The notes beneath the pieces were generated by a model. The model was not told the DNA's origin. It saw only the letters and a program-made list of their open reading frames with translations, and did no database searches. Below, piece by piece: positions 46,620 to 60,284 of a stretch of 64,000 bases of DNA (position 1 is the stretch's first letter; each line of letters opens with the position of its first letter). Source of the DNA: Micromussa lordhowensis. Its lineage: Eukaryota > Cnidaria > Anthozoa > Scleractinia > Lobophylliidae. A program made the translations under genes and the position numbers. The stretch lies in the NCBI GenBank assembly GCA_964020085.1, contig OZ026604.1:30708618-30772617 (forward strand), read 5' to 3'.

Positions 46620-47040
46620 ATCTAGGATTTCCTTAAAGTGCCAACCTAGCAGAAAATTTTTCTGCAAACCGTGCCTCTTAAAACGCCCGCGAAGCCGAGC
46701 TATGTCAAATTTGCCAAGGGAACCCCCAGCGCGTGTTTTCTGAAATTCTGCAAAGTTGGGACCAGGGCAAACTACTGCAAAAAGAAGGCCAGAAAAAACA
46801 CCCTGGAGCCAATGCCATCATGTTCTAACTACAATTTCCTTGAAGTGCAACCTAGCAGAACATTTTGCTGCAAACCGCGCCTCTTAAAGTGCCCGTGAAG
46901 CCGAGCTATGTCAAATTTGACAAGGGAACCCTCAGCGCGCGTTTTCTGAAATTCTGCAAATTTGGGACAAGGGCAAACTACTGCAAAAAGAAGGCCAGAA
47001 AAAACACCTTGGCGCCAATGCCATCATGTCCTAATTAACA
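46620..47040. repeat. Diverged monomers at an array-domain boundary
   Basis: Two adjacent monomers with more core changes than any nearby: AGAAAATTTTTCTGC, TCTTAAAACGCCCGCG, CAAGGGAACCC, AGCGCGTGTTTTC, CCTGGAGCC, then TTTGACAAGGGAACCCTCAG and AATTTGGGACAAG. They end the homogenised 37.3-46.6 kb domain. Confidence 0.75.
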
Positions 47041-50000
47041 TTTCCTTAAAGTGCTAACCTAGCAGAACATTTTGCTGCAAACCGCGCCTCTTAAAGTGCC
47101 CGTGAAGCCGAGCTATGTCAAATTTGCCAAGGGGACCCCCAGCGCGCGTTTTCTGAAATTCTGCAAAGTTGGGACCAGGGCAAACTACTGCAAAAAGAAG
47201 GCCAGAAAAAACACCCTGGCGCCAATGCCATCATGTCCTAACTACAATTTCCTTCAAGTGCCAACCTAGCAGAACATTTTGCTGCAAACCGCGCCTCTTA
47301 AAGTGCCCGTGAAGCCGAGCTATGTCAAATTTGCCAAGGGGACCCCCAGCGCGCGTTTTCTGAAATTCTGCAAAGTTGGGACCAGGGCAAACTACTGCAA
47401 AAAGAAGGCCAGAAAAAACACCCGGGCGCCAATGCCATCATGTTCTAACTAGGATTTCCTTAAAGTTCCAACCTAGCAGAACATTTTGCTGCAAACCGCG
47501 CCTCTTAAAGTGCCCGTGAAGCCGAGCTATGTCAAATTTGCCAAGGGGACCCCCAGCGCGCGTTTTCTGAAATTCTGCAAAGTTGGGACCAGGGCAAACT
47601 ACTGCAAAAAGAAGGCCAGAAAAAACACCCTCGCGCCAATGCCATCATGTCCTAACTAAAATTTCCTTGAAGTGCCAACCTAGCAGAACATTTTGCTGCA
47701 AACCGCGCCTCTTAAAGTGCCCGTGAAGCCGAGCTATGTCAAATTTGCCAAGGGGACCCCCAGCGCGCGTTTTCTGAAATTCTGCAAAGTTGGGACCAGG
47801 GCAAACTACTGCAAAAAGAAGGCCAGAAACAACACCCTGGCGCCAATGCCATCATGTCCTAACTAAAATTTCCTTAAAGTGCCAACCTAGCAGAACATTT
47901 TGCTGCAAACTGCGCCTCTTAAAGTGCCCGTGAAGCCGAGCTATGTCAAATTTGCCAAGGGGACCCCCAGCGCGCGTTTTCTGAAATTCTGCAAAGTTTG
48001 GACCAGGGCAAACTACTGCAAAAAGAAGGCTAGAAAAAACACCCTGGCGCCAATGCCATCATGTCCTAACTAGAATTCCCTTCAAGTGTTAACCTAGCAG
48101 AACATTTTCCTGCAAACCGCGCGTCTTAAAGTGCCCGTGAAGCCGAGCTATGTCAAATTTGCCAAGGGGACCCCCAGCGCGCGTTTTCTGAAATTCTGCA
48201 AAGTTGGGACCAGGGCAAACTACTGCAAAAAGAAGGCCAGAAAAAACACCCTGGCGCCAATGCCATCATGTCCTAACTAAAATTTCCTTAAAGTGCCAAC
48301 CTAGCAAAACATTTTGCTGCAAACCGCGCCTCTTAAAGTGCCCGTAAAGCCGAGCTATGTCAAATTTGCCAAGGGGACCCCCAGCGCGCGTTTTCTGAAA
48401 TTCTGCAAAGTTGGGACCAGGGCAAACTACTGCAAAAAGAAGGCCACAAAAAACACCCTGGCGCCAATGCCATCATGTCTTAACTAAAATTTCCTTAAAG
48501 TGCCAACCTAGCAGAACATTTTGCTGCAAACCGCGCCTCTTAGAGTGCCCGTGAAGCCGAGCTCTACCAAATTTGCCAAGGGGACCCCCAGCGCGCGTTT
48601 TCTGAAATTCTGCAAAGTTGGGACCAGGGCAAACTACTGCAAAAAGAAGGCCAGAAAAAACACCCTGGCGCCAATGCCATCATGTTCTAACTAAAAATTC
48701 CTTCAAGTGCCAACCTAGCAGAACATTTTGCTGCAAACCGCGCCTCTTAAAGTGCCCGTGAAGCCGAGCTATGTCAAATTTGCCAAGGGGACCCCCAGCG
48801 CGCGTTTTCTGAAATTCTGCAAAGTTGCGACCAGGGCAAACTACTGCAAAAAGAAGGCCAAAAAAAACACCCTGGCGCCAATGGCATCATGTCCTAACTA
48901 GGATTTCCTTAAAGTGTTAAGCTAGCAGAACATTTTGCTGCAAACCGCGCCTCTTAAAGTGCCCGTGAAGCCGAGCTATGTCAAATTTGCCAAGGAGACC
49001 CCCAGCGCGTGTTTTCTGAAATTCTGCAAAGTTGGGACCAGGGCAAACTACTGCAAAAAGAAGGCCAGAAAAAACACCCTGGCGCCAATGCCATCATGTC
49101 TTAACTAAAATTTCCTTAAAGTGCCAACCTAGCAGAACATTTTGCTGCAAACCGCGCCTCTTAAAGTACCCGTGAAGCCGAGCTATGTCAAATTTGCCAA
49201 GGGGACCCCCAGCGCGCGTTTTCTGAAATTCTGCAAAGTTGGGACCAGGGCAAACTACTGCAAAAAGAAGGCCAGAAAAAACACCCTGGCGCCAATGCCA
49301 TCATCTCCTAACTAAAATTTCCTTAAAGTGCCAACCTAGCAGAACATTGTGCTGCAAACCGTGCCTCTTAAAGTGCCCGTGAAGCCGAGCTATGTCAAAT
49401 TTGCCAAGGTGACCCCCAGCGCGCGTTTTCTGAAATTCTGCAAAGTTGGGACCAGGGCAAACTACTGCAAAAAGAAGGCTAGAAAAAACACCCTGGCGCC
49501 AATGCCATCATGTCCTAACTAAAACTTCCTTCAAGTGCAAACCTAGCAGAACATTTTGCTGCAAACCGCGCCTCTTAAAGTGCCCGTGAAGCCGAGCTAT
49601 GTCAAATTTGCCAAGGGGATCCCCAGCGCGCGTTTTCTGAAATTCTGCAAAGTTGGGACCAGGGCAAACTACTGCAAAAAGAAGGCCAGAAAAAACATTT
49701 TGGTGCCAATGCCATCATGTCCTAACTAAGATTTCCTTAAAGTGCCGACTTAGCAGAACATTTTGCTGCAAACCGCGCCTCTTAAAGTGCCCGTGAAGCC
49801 GAGCTATGTCAAATTTGCCAAGGGGACCCCCAGCGCGCGTTTTCTGAAATTCTGCAAAGTTGGGACCAGGGCAAACTACTGCAAAAAGAAGGCCAGAAAA
49901 AACACCCTGGCGCCAATGCCATCATGTCTTAACTAAGACTTCCTTCAAGTGCAAACCTAGCAGAACATTTTGCTGCAAACCGCGCCTCTTAAAGTGCCCG

Positions 50001-53000
50001 TGAAGCCGAGCTATGTCAAATTTGCCAAGGGCACCCCCAGCGCGCGTTTTCTGAAATTCTGCAAAGTTGGGACCAGGGCAAACTACTGCAAAAAGAAGGC
50101 CAGAAAAAACACCCTGGCGCCAATGCCATCATGTCCTAACTAGGATTTCCTTAAAGTGCCAACTTAGCAGAACATTTTGCTGCAAACCGCGCCTCTTAAA
50201 GTGCCCGTGAAGCCGAGCTATGTCAAATTTGCCAAGGGGACCCCCAGCGCGCGTTTTCTGAAATTCTGCAAAGTTGGGACCAGGGCAAACTACTGCAAAA
50301 AGAAGGCCAGAAAAAACACCCTGGCGCCAATGCCATCATGTCCTAACTAAGACTTCCTTCAAGTGCAAACCTAGCAGAACATTTTGCTGCAAACCGCGCC
50401 TCTTAAAGTGCCCGTGAAGCCGAGCTATGTCAAATTTGCCAAGGGGACCCCCAGGGCGCGTTTTCTGAAATTCTGCAAAGTTGGGACCAGGGCAAACTAC
50501 TGCAAAAAGAAGGCCAGAAAAAACACCCTGGTGCCAATGCCATCATGTCCTAACTAACATTTCCTTGAAGTGCCAACCTAGCAGAACATTTTGCTGCAAA
50601 CCGCGCTTCTTAAAGTGCCCGTGAAGCCGAGCTATGTCAAATTTGCCAAGGGGACCCCCAGCGCGCGTTTTCTGAAATTCTGCAAAGTTGGGACCAAAGC
50701 AAACTACTGCAAAAAGAAGGCCAGAAAAAACACTCTGGCGCCAATGCCATCATGTCCTAACTAAAATTTCCTTGAAGTGCCAACCTAGCAGAATATTTTG
50801 CTGCAAACCGCGCCTCTTAAAGTGCCCGTGAAGCCGAGCTATGTCAAATTTGCCAAGGGGAGCCCCAGCGCGCGTTTTCTGAAATTCTGCAAAGTTGGGA
50901 CCAGGGCAAACTACTGCAAAAATAAGGCCAGAAAAAACATCCTGGCGCCAATGCCATCATGTCCTAACTAGGATTTCCTTAAAGTGCCAACTTAGCAGAA
51001 CATTTTGCTGCAAACCGCGCCTCTTAAAGTGCCCGTGAAGCCGAGCTATGTCAAATTTGCCAAGGGGACCCCCAGCGCGCGTTTTCTGAAATTCTGCAAA
51101 GTTGGGACCAGGGCAAACTACTGCAAAAAGAAGGCCAGAAAAAACACCCTGATGCCAATGCCATCATCTCCTTACTAAGATTTCCTTAAAGTGCGAACCC
51201 AGCAGAACATTTTGCTGCAAACCGCGCCTCTTAAAGTGCCCGTGAAGCCGAGCTATGTCAAATTTGCCAAGGGGACCCCCAGCGCGCGTTTTCTGAAATT
51301 CTGCAAAGTTGGGACCAGGGCAAACTACTGCAAAAAGAAGGCCAGAAAAAACACCCTGGCGCCAATGCCATCATGTCCTAACTAAAATTTCCTTGAAGTG
51401 CAAACCTAGCAGAACATTTTGCTGCAAACCGCGCCTCTTAAAGTGCCCGTGAAGCCGAGCTATGTCAAATTTGCCAAGGGGACCCCCAGCGCGCGTTTTC
51501 TGAAATTCTGCAAAGTTGGGACCAAAGCAAACTACTGCAAAAAGAAGGCCAGAAAAAACACTCTGGCGCCAATGCCATCATGTCCTAACTAAGACTTCCT
51601 TCAAGTGCAAACCTAGCAGAACATTTTGCTGCAAACCGCGCCTCTTAAAGTGCCCGTCAAGCCGAGCTATGTCAAATTTGCCAAGGGGAGCCCCAGCGCG
51701 CGTTTTCTGAAATTCTGCAAAGTTGGGACCAGGGCAAACTACTGCAAAAATAAGGCCAGAAAAAACATCCTGGCGCCAATGCCATCATGTCCTAACTAGG
51801 ATTTCCTTAAAGTGCCAACTTAGCAGAACATTTTGCGGCAAACCGCGCCTCTTAAAGTGCCCGTGAAGCCGAGCTATGTCAAATTTGCCAAGGGGACCCC
51901 CAGCGCGCGTTTTCTGAAATTCTGCAAAGTTGGGACCAGGGCAAACTACTGCAAAAAGAAGGCCAGAAAAAACACCCTGATGCCAATGCCATCATCTCCT
52001 TACTAAGATTTCCTTAAAGTGCCAACCCAGCAGAACATTTTGCTGCAAACCGCGCCTCTTAAAGTGCCCGTGAAGCCGAGCTATGTCAAATTTGCCAAGG
52101 GGACCCCCAGCGCGCGTTTTCTGAAATTCTGCAAAGTTGGGACCAGGGCAAACTACTGCAAAAAGAAGGCCAGAAAAAACACCCTGGCGCCAATGCCATC
52201 ATGTCCTAACTAAAATTTCCTTGAAGTGCAAACCTAGCAGAACATTTTGCTGCAAACCGCGCCTCTTAAAGTGCCCGTGAAGCCGAGCTATGTCAAATTT
52301 GCCAAGGGGACCTCCAGCGCGCGTTTTCTGAAATTCTGCAAAGTTTGGACCAGGGCAAACTACTGCAAAAAGAAGGCCAGAAAAAACACCCTGGCGCCAA
52401 TGCCATCATGTGCTAACTAGGATTTCCTTGAAGTGCCAACCTAGCAGAAAATTTTTACTGCAAACCGCGCCTCTTAAAGTGCCTGTGAAGCCGAGTTATG
52501 TCAAATTTGCCAAGGGGACCCCCAGCGCGCGTTTTCTGAAATTCTGCAAAGTTGGGACCAGGGCAAACTACTGCAAAAGGAAGGCCAGAAAAAAACCCTG
52601 GCGCCAATGTGATCATGTCCTAACTAGGATTTCCTTAAAGTGCCAACCTAGCAAAACATTTTGCTGCAAACCGCGCCTCTTAAAGTGCCCGTGAAGCCGA
52701 GCTATGTCAAATTTGCCAAGGGGACCCCCAGCGCGCGTTTTCTGAAATTCTGCAAAGTTGGGACCAGGGCAAACTACTGCAAAAAGAAGGCCAGAAAAAA
52801 CACTCTGGCGCCAATGCCATCATGTCCTAACTAGGATTTCCTTAAAGTGCCAACCTAGCAGAAAATTTTTGCTGCAAACCGCGCCTCTTAAAGTGCCTGT
52901 GAAGCCGAGCTATGTCAAATTTGCCAAGGGGACCCCAGCGCGCGTTTTCTGAAATTCTGCAAAGTTGGGACCAGGGCAAACTACTGCAAAAAGAAGGCCA

Positions 53001-54829
53001 GAAAAAAACCCTGGCGCCAATGTCATCATGTCCTAACTAAAATTTCCTTAAAGTGCCAACCTAGCAAAACATTTTGCTGCAAACCGCGCCTCTTAAAGTG
53101 CCCGTGAAGCCGAGCTATGTCAAATTTGCCAAGGGGACCCCCAGCGCGCGTTTTCTGAAATTCTGCAAAGTTGGGACCAGGGCAAACTACTGCAAAAAGA
53201 AGGCCAGAAAAAACACCTTGGCGCCATTGTCATCATGTCCTAACTAGGATTTCCTTGAAGTGCCAACCTAGCAGAACATTTTGCTGCAAACCGCGCCTCT
53301 TAAAGTGCCCGTGAAGCCGAGCTATGTCAAATTTGCCAAGGGGACCCCCAGCGCGCGTTTTCTGAAATTCTGCAAAGTTTGGACCAGGGCAAACTACTTC
53401 AAAAAGAAGGCCAGAAAAAACACCCTGGCGCCAATGCCATCATGTCCTAACTAAAATTCCCTTAAAGTGCTAACCTAGCAGAACATTTTGCTGCAAGCCG
53501 CGCCTCTTAAAGTGCCCGTGAAGCCGAGCTATGTCAAATTTGCCAAGGGGACCCCCAGCGCGCGTTTTCTGAAATTCTGCAAAGTTGGGACCAGGGCAAA
53601 CTACTGCAAAAAGAAGGCCAGAAAAAACACCCTGGCGCCAATGCCATCATGTCCTAACCAAAATTTCCTTCAAGTGCCAACCTAGCAGAACATTTTGCTG
53701 CAAACCGCGCCTCTTAAAGTGCCCGTGAAGCCGAGCTATGTCAAATTTGCCAAGGGGACCCGCAGCGCGCGTTTTCTGAAATTCTGCAAAGTTGGGACCA
53801 GGGCAAACTACTGCAAAAAGAAGGCCAAAAAAAAAACCCTGGCGCCAATGCCATCATGTCCTAACTACCATTTCCTTAAAGTGCCAACCTAGCAGAACAT
53901 TTTGCTGCAAACCGCGCCTCTTAAAGTGCCCGTGAAGCCGAGCTATGTCAAATTTGCCAAGGGGACCCCAGCGCGCGTTTTCTGAAATTCTGCAAAGTTG
54001 GGACCAAGGCAAACTACTGCAAAAAGAAGGCCAGAAAAAACACCCTGGCGCCAATGCCATCATGTCCTAACTAGGATTTCCTTCAAGTGCCAACCTAGCA
54101 GAACATTTTGCTGCAAACCGCGCCTCTTAAAGTGCCCGTGAAGCCGAGCTATGTCAAATTTGCCAAGGGGACCCCCAGCACGCGTTTTCTGAAATTCTGC
54201 AAAGTTGGGACCAGGGCAAACTACTGCAAAAAGAAGGCCAGATAAAACACCCTGGCGCCAATGCCATCATGTGCTAACTAGGATTTCCTTGAAGTGCCAA
54301 CCTAGCAGAAAATTTTTGCTGCAAACCGCGCCTCTTAAAGTGCCCGTGAAGCCGAGTTATGTCAAATTTGCCAAGGGGACCCCCAGCGCGCGTTTTCTGA
54401 AATTCTGCAAAGTTGGGACCAGGGCAAACTACTGCAAAAAGAAGGCCAGAAAAAAACCCTGGCGCCAATGTCATCATGTCGTAACTAGGATTTCCTTAAA
54501 GTGCCAACCTAGCAAAACATTTTGCTGCAAACCGCGCCTCTTAAAGTGCCCGTGAAGCCGAGCTATGTCAAATTTGCCAAGGGGACCCCCAGCGCGCGTT
54601 TTCTGAAATTCTGCAAAGTTGGGACCAGGGCAAACTACTGCAAAAAGAAGGCCAGAAAAAACACTCTGGCGCCAATGCCATCATGTCCTAACTAGGATTT
54701 CCTTGAAGTGCCAACCTAGCAGAAAATTTTTGCTGCAAACCGCGCCTCTTAAAGTGCCTGTGAAGCCGAGCTATGTCAAATTTGCCAAGGGGACCCCCAG
54801 CGCGCGTTTTCTGAAATTCTGCAAAGTTG

Positions 54830-57101
54830 GGACCAGGGCAAACTACTGCAAAAAGAAGGCCAGAAAAAAACCCTGGCGCCAATGTCATCATGTCCTAACT
54901 AGGATTTCCTTAAAGTGCCAACCTAGCAAAACATTTTGCTGCAAACCGCGCCTCTTAAAGTGCCCGTGAAGCCGAGCTATGTCAAATTTGCCAAGGAGAC
55001 CCCCAGCGCGCGTTTTCTAAAATTCTGCAAAGTTGGGACCAGGGCAAACTACTGCAAAAAGAAGGCCAGAAAAAACACCCTGGCGCCAATGTCATCATGT
55101 CCTAACTAAGATTTCCTTGAAGTGCCAACCTAGCAGAACATTTTGCTGCAAACCGCGCCTCTTAAAGTGCCCGTGAAGCCGAGCTATGTCAAATTTGCCA
55201 AGCGGACCCCCAGCGCGAGTTTTCTGAAATTCTGCAAAGTTGGGACCAGGGCAAACTACTGCAAAAAGAAGGCCAGAAAAAACACCCTGGCGCCAATGTC
55301 ATCATGTTCTAACTAAGATTTCCTTGAAGTGCCAACCTAGCAGAACATTTTGCTGCAAACCGCGCCTCTTAAAGTGCCCGTGAAGCCGAGCTATGTCAAA
55401 TTTGCCAAGGGGACCCCCAGCGCGCGTTTTCTGAAATTCTGCAAAGTTGGGACCAGGGCAAACTACTGCAGAAAGAAGGCCAGAAAAAACACCCTGGCGC
55501 CAATGCCATCATGTCCTAACTACGATTTCCTTAAAGTGCCAACCTAGCAAAACATTTTGCTGCAAACCGCGCCTCTTAAAGTGCCCGTGAAGCCGAGTTA
55601 TGTCAAATTTGCCAAGGAGACCCCAGCGCGCCTTTTTCTGAAATTCTGCAAAGTTGGGACCAAGGCAAACTACTGCAAAAAGAAGGCAAGAAAAAACACC
55701 CTGGCGCCAATGTCATCATGTCCTAACTAAGATTTTCTTAAAGTGCCAACCTAGCAGAACATTTTGCTGCAAACCGCGCCTCTTAAAGTGCCCGTGAAGC
55801 CGAGCTATGTCAAATTTGCCAAGGGGACCCCCAGCGCGCGTTTTCTGAAATTCTGCAAAGTTTGGACCAGGGCAAACTACTGCAAAAAGAAGGCCAGAAA
55901 AAAACCCTGGCGCCAATGCCATCATGTCCTAACTAAAATTTCCTTAAAGTGCTAACCTAGCAGAACATTTTGCTGCAAGCCGCGCCTCTTAAAGTGCCCG
56001 TGAAGCCGAGCTATGTCAAATTTGCCAAGGGGACCCCCAGCGCGCGTTTTCTGAAATTCTGCAAAGTTGGGACCAGGGCAAACTACTGCAAAAAGAAGGC
56101 CAGAAAAAACAACCTGGCGCCAATGCCATCATGTCCTAACCAAAATTTCCTTCAAGTGCCAACCTAGCAGAACATTTTGCTGCAAACCGCGCCTCTTAAA
56201 GTGCCCGTGAAGCCGAGCTATGTCAAATTTGCCAAGGGGACCCCCAGCGCGCGTTTTCTGAAATTCTGCAAAGTTGGGACCAGGGCAAACTACTGCAAAA
56301 AGAAGGCCAAAAAAAAACCCTGGCGCCAATGCCATCATGTCCTAACTACCATTTCCTTAAAGTGCCAACCTAGCAGAACATTTTGCTGCAAACCGCGCCT
56401 CTTAAAGTGCCCGTGAAGCCGAGCTATGTCAAATTTGCCAAGGGGACCCCCAGCGCGCGTTTTCTGAAAGTCTGCAAAGTTGGGACCAGGGCAAACTACT
56501 GCAAAAAGAAGGCCAAAAAAAAAACCTGGCGCCAATGCCATCATGTCCTAACTACCATTTCCTTAAAGTGCCAACCTAGCAGAACATTTTGCTGCAAACC
56601 GCGCCTCTTAAAGTGCCCGTGAAGCCGAGCTATGTCAAATTTGCCAAGGGGACCCCAGCGCGCGTTTTCTGAAATTCTGCAAAGTTGGGACCAAGGCAAA
56701 CTACTGCAAAAAGAAGGCCAAAAAAAACACCCTGGCGCCAATGCCATCATGTCCTAACTAAAATTCCCTTCAAGTGCCAACCTAGCAGAACATTTTGCTG
56801 CAAACCGCGCCTCTTAAAGTGCCCGTGAAGCCGAGCTATGTCAAATTTGCCAAGGGGACCCCCAGCACGCGTTTTCTGAAATTCTGCAAAGTTGGGACCA
56901 GGGCAAACTACTGCAAAAAGAAGGCCAGAAAAGACACTCTGGCGTTAATGCCATCATGTCCTAACTAACATTTTCTTAAAGTGCCAACCTAGCAGAACAT
57001 TTTGCTGCAAACTGCGCCTCTTAAAGTCCCCGTGAAGCCGAACTATGTCAAATTTGCCAAGGGGACCCCCAGCGCGCGTTTTCTGAAATTCTGCAAAGTT
57101 G
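54830..57101. repeat. 11-monomer higher-order repeat, copy 1 (2,272 bp)
   Basis: Private variants in order: AAGGAGACC, AAGCGGACC, CTGCAGAAAGAAGG, CCCAGCGCGCCTTTTTC, AAGTTTGGACC, CTGCAAGCCGCGCC, GGCCAAAAAAAAACC, TCTGAAAGTCTGC, a GGGACCCCAG 1-bp deletion, AGCACGCGTTTTC and CCGAACTATG. All recur 2,272 bp later (11 x 207 minus 5). Ends are accurate to about 100 bp. Confidence 0.82.
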
Positions 57102-59373
57102 GGACCAGGGCAAACTACTGCAAAAAGAAGGCCAGAAAAAAACCCTGGCGCCAATGTCATCATGTCCTAACTAGGATTTCCTTAAAGTGCCAACCTAGCA
57201 AAACATTTTGCTGCAAACCGCGCCTCTTAAAGTGCCCGTGAAGCCGAGCTATGTCAAATTTGCCAAGGAGACCCCCAGCGCGCGTTTTCTGAAATTCTGC
57301 AAAGTTGGGACCAGGGCAAACTACTGCAAAAAGAAGGCCAGAAAAAACACCCTGGCGCCAATGTCATCATGTCCTAACTAAGATTTCCTTGAAGTGCCAA
57401 CCTAGCAGAACATTTTGCTGCAAACCGCGCCTCTTAAAGTGCCCGTGAAGCCGAGCTATGTCAAATTTGCCAAGCGGACCCCCAGCGCGCGTTTTCTGAA
57501 ATTCTGCAAAGTTGGGACCAGGGCAAACTACTGCAAAAAGAAGGCCAGAAAAAACACCCTGGCGCCAATGTCATCATGTTCTAACTAAGATTTCCTTGAA
57601 GTGCCAACCTAGCAGAACATTTTGCTGCAAACCGCGCCTCTTAAAGTGCCCGTGAAGCCGAGCTATGTCAAATTTGCCAAGGGGACCCCCAGCGCGCGTT
57701 TTCTGAAATTCTGCAAAGTTGGGACCAGGGCAAACTACTGCAGAAAGAAGGCCAGAAAAAACACCCTGGCGCCAATGCCATCATGTCCTAACTACGATTT
57801 CCTTAAAGTGCCAACCTAGCAAAACATTTTGCTGCAAACCGCGCCTCTTAAAGTGCCCGTGAAGCCGAGTTATGTCAAATTTGCCAAGGAGACCCCAGCG
57901 CGCCTTTTTCTGAAATTCTGCAAAGTTGGGACCAAGGCAAACTACTGCAAAAAGAAGGCAAGAAAAAACACCCTGGCGCCAATGTCATCATGTCCTAACT
58001 AAGATTTTCTTAAAGTGCCAACCTAGCAGAACATTTTGCTGCAAACCGCGCCTCTTAAAGTGCCCGTGAAGCCGAGCTATGTCAAATTTGCCAAGGGGAC
58101 CCCCAGCGCGCGTTTTCTGAAATTCTGCAAAGTTTGGACCAGGGCAAACTACTGCAAAAAGAAGGCAAGAAAAAAACCCTGGCGCCAATGCCATCATGTC
58201 CTAACTAAAATTTCCTTAAAGTGCTAACCTAGCAGAACATTTTGCTGCAAGCCGCGCCTCTTAAAGTGCCCGTGAAGCCGAGCTATGTCAAATTTGCCAA
58301 GGGGACCCCCAGCGCGCGTTTTCTGAAATTCTGCAAAGTTGGGACCAGGGCAAACTACTGCAAAAAGAAGGCCAGAAAAAACAACCTGGCGCCAATGCCA
58401 TCATGTCCTAACCAAAATTTCCTTCAAGTGCCAACCTAGCAGAACATTTTGCTGCAAACCGCGCCTCTTAAAGTGCCCGTGAAGCCGAGCTATGTCAAAT
58501 TTGCCAAGGGGACCCCCAGCGCGCGTTTTCTGAAATTCTGCAAAGTTGGGACCAGGGCAAACTACTGCAAAAAGAAGGCCAAAAAAAAACCCTGGCGCCA
58601 ATGCCATCATGTCCTAACTACCATTTCCTTAAAGTGCCAACCTAGCAGAACATTTTGCTGCAAACCGCGCCTCTTAAAGTGCCCGTGAAGCCGAGCTATG
58701 TCAAATTTGCCAAGGGGACCCCCAGCGCGCGTTTTCTGAAAGTCTGCAAAGTTGGGACCAGGGCAAACTACTGCAAAAAGAAGGCCAAAAAAAAAACCTG
58801 GCGCCAATGCCATCATGTCCTAACTACCATTTCCTTAAAGTGCCAACCTAGCAGAACATTTTGCTGCAAACCGCGCCTCTTAAAGTGCCCGTGAAGCCGA
58901 GCTATGTCAAATTTGCCAAGGGGACCCCAGCGCGCGTTTTCTGAAATTCTGCAAAGTTGGGACCAAGGCAAACTACTGCAAAAAGAAGGCCAAAAAAAAC
59001 ACCCTGGCGCCAATGCCATCATGTCCTAACTAAAATTCCCTTCAAGTGCCAACCTAGCAGAACATTTTGCTGCAAACCGCGCCTCTTAAAGTGCCCGTGA
59101 AGCCGAGCTATGTCAAATTTGCCAAGGGGACCCCCAGCACGCGTTTTCTGAAATTCTGCAAAGTTGGGACCAGGGCAAACTACTGCAAAAAGAAGGCCAG
59201 AAAAGACACTCTGGCGTTAATGCCATCATGTCCTAACTAACATTTCCTTAAAGTGCCAACCTAGCAGAACATTTTGCTGCAAACTGCGCCTCTTAAAGTC
59301 CCCGTGAAGCCGAACTATGTCAAATTTGCCAAGGGGACCCCCAGCGCGCGTTTTCTGAAATTCTGCAAAGTTT
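57102..59373. repeat. 11-monomer higher-order repeat, copy 2 (2,272 bp)
   Basis: Directly follows copy 1 and repeats the same eleven monomer types in order. Sequence after the CCGAACTATG monomer diverges between copies, marking the junction. Confidence 0.82.
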
Positions 59374-60284
59374 GGACCAGGGCAAACTACTGCAAAAAGA
59401 AGGCCAGAAAAAACACCCTGGCGCCAATGCCATCATGTCCTAACTAAAATTTCCTTAAAGTGCTAACCTAGCAGAACATTTTGCTGCAAACCGCGCCTCT
59501 TAAAGTGCCCGTGAAGCCGAGCTATGTCAAATTTGGCAAGGGGACCCCCAGCGCGCGTTTTCTGAAATTCTGCAAAGTTGGGACCAGAGCAAACTACTGC
59601 AAAAAGAAGGCCAGAAAAAGCAACCTGGCGCCAATGCCATCATGTCCTAACTAAAATTTCTTTGAAGTGCGAACCTAGCAGAACATTTTGCTGCAAACCG
59701 CGCCTCTTAAAGTGCCCGTGAAGCCGAGCTATGTCAAATTTGCCAAGGGGACCCCCAGCGCGCGTTTTCTGAAATTCTGCAAAGTTTGGACCAGGGCAAA
59801 CTACTGCAAAAAGAAGGCCAGAAAAAACACCCTGGCGCCAATGCCATCATGTGCTAACTACAATTTCCTTAAAGTGCCAACCTAGCAGAAAATTTTTGCT
59901 GCAAACCGCGCCTCTTAAAAAGCCTGTGAAGCCGAGTTATGTCAAATTTGCCAAGGGGACCCCCAGCGCGCGTTTTCTGAAATTCTGCAAAGTTGGGACC
60001 AGGGCAAACTACTGCAAAAAGAAGGCCAGAAAAAAACCCTGGCGCCAATGTCATCATGTCCTAACTACGATTTCCTTAAAGTGCCAACCTAGCAAAACAT
60101 TTTGCTGCAAACCGCGCCTCTTAAAGTGCCCGTGAAGCCGAGCTATGTCAAATTTGCCAAGGGGACCCCCAGCGCGCGTTTTCTGAAATTCTGCAAAGTT
60201 GGGACCAGGGCAAACTACTGCAAAAAGAAGGCCAGAAAAAAACCCTGGCGCCAATGTCATCATGTCCTAACTAGGATTTCCTTA

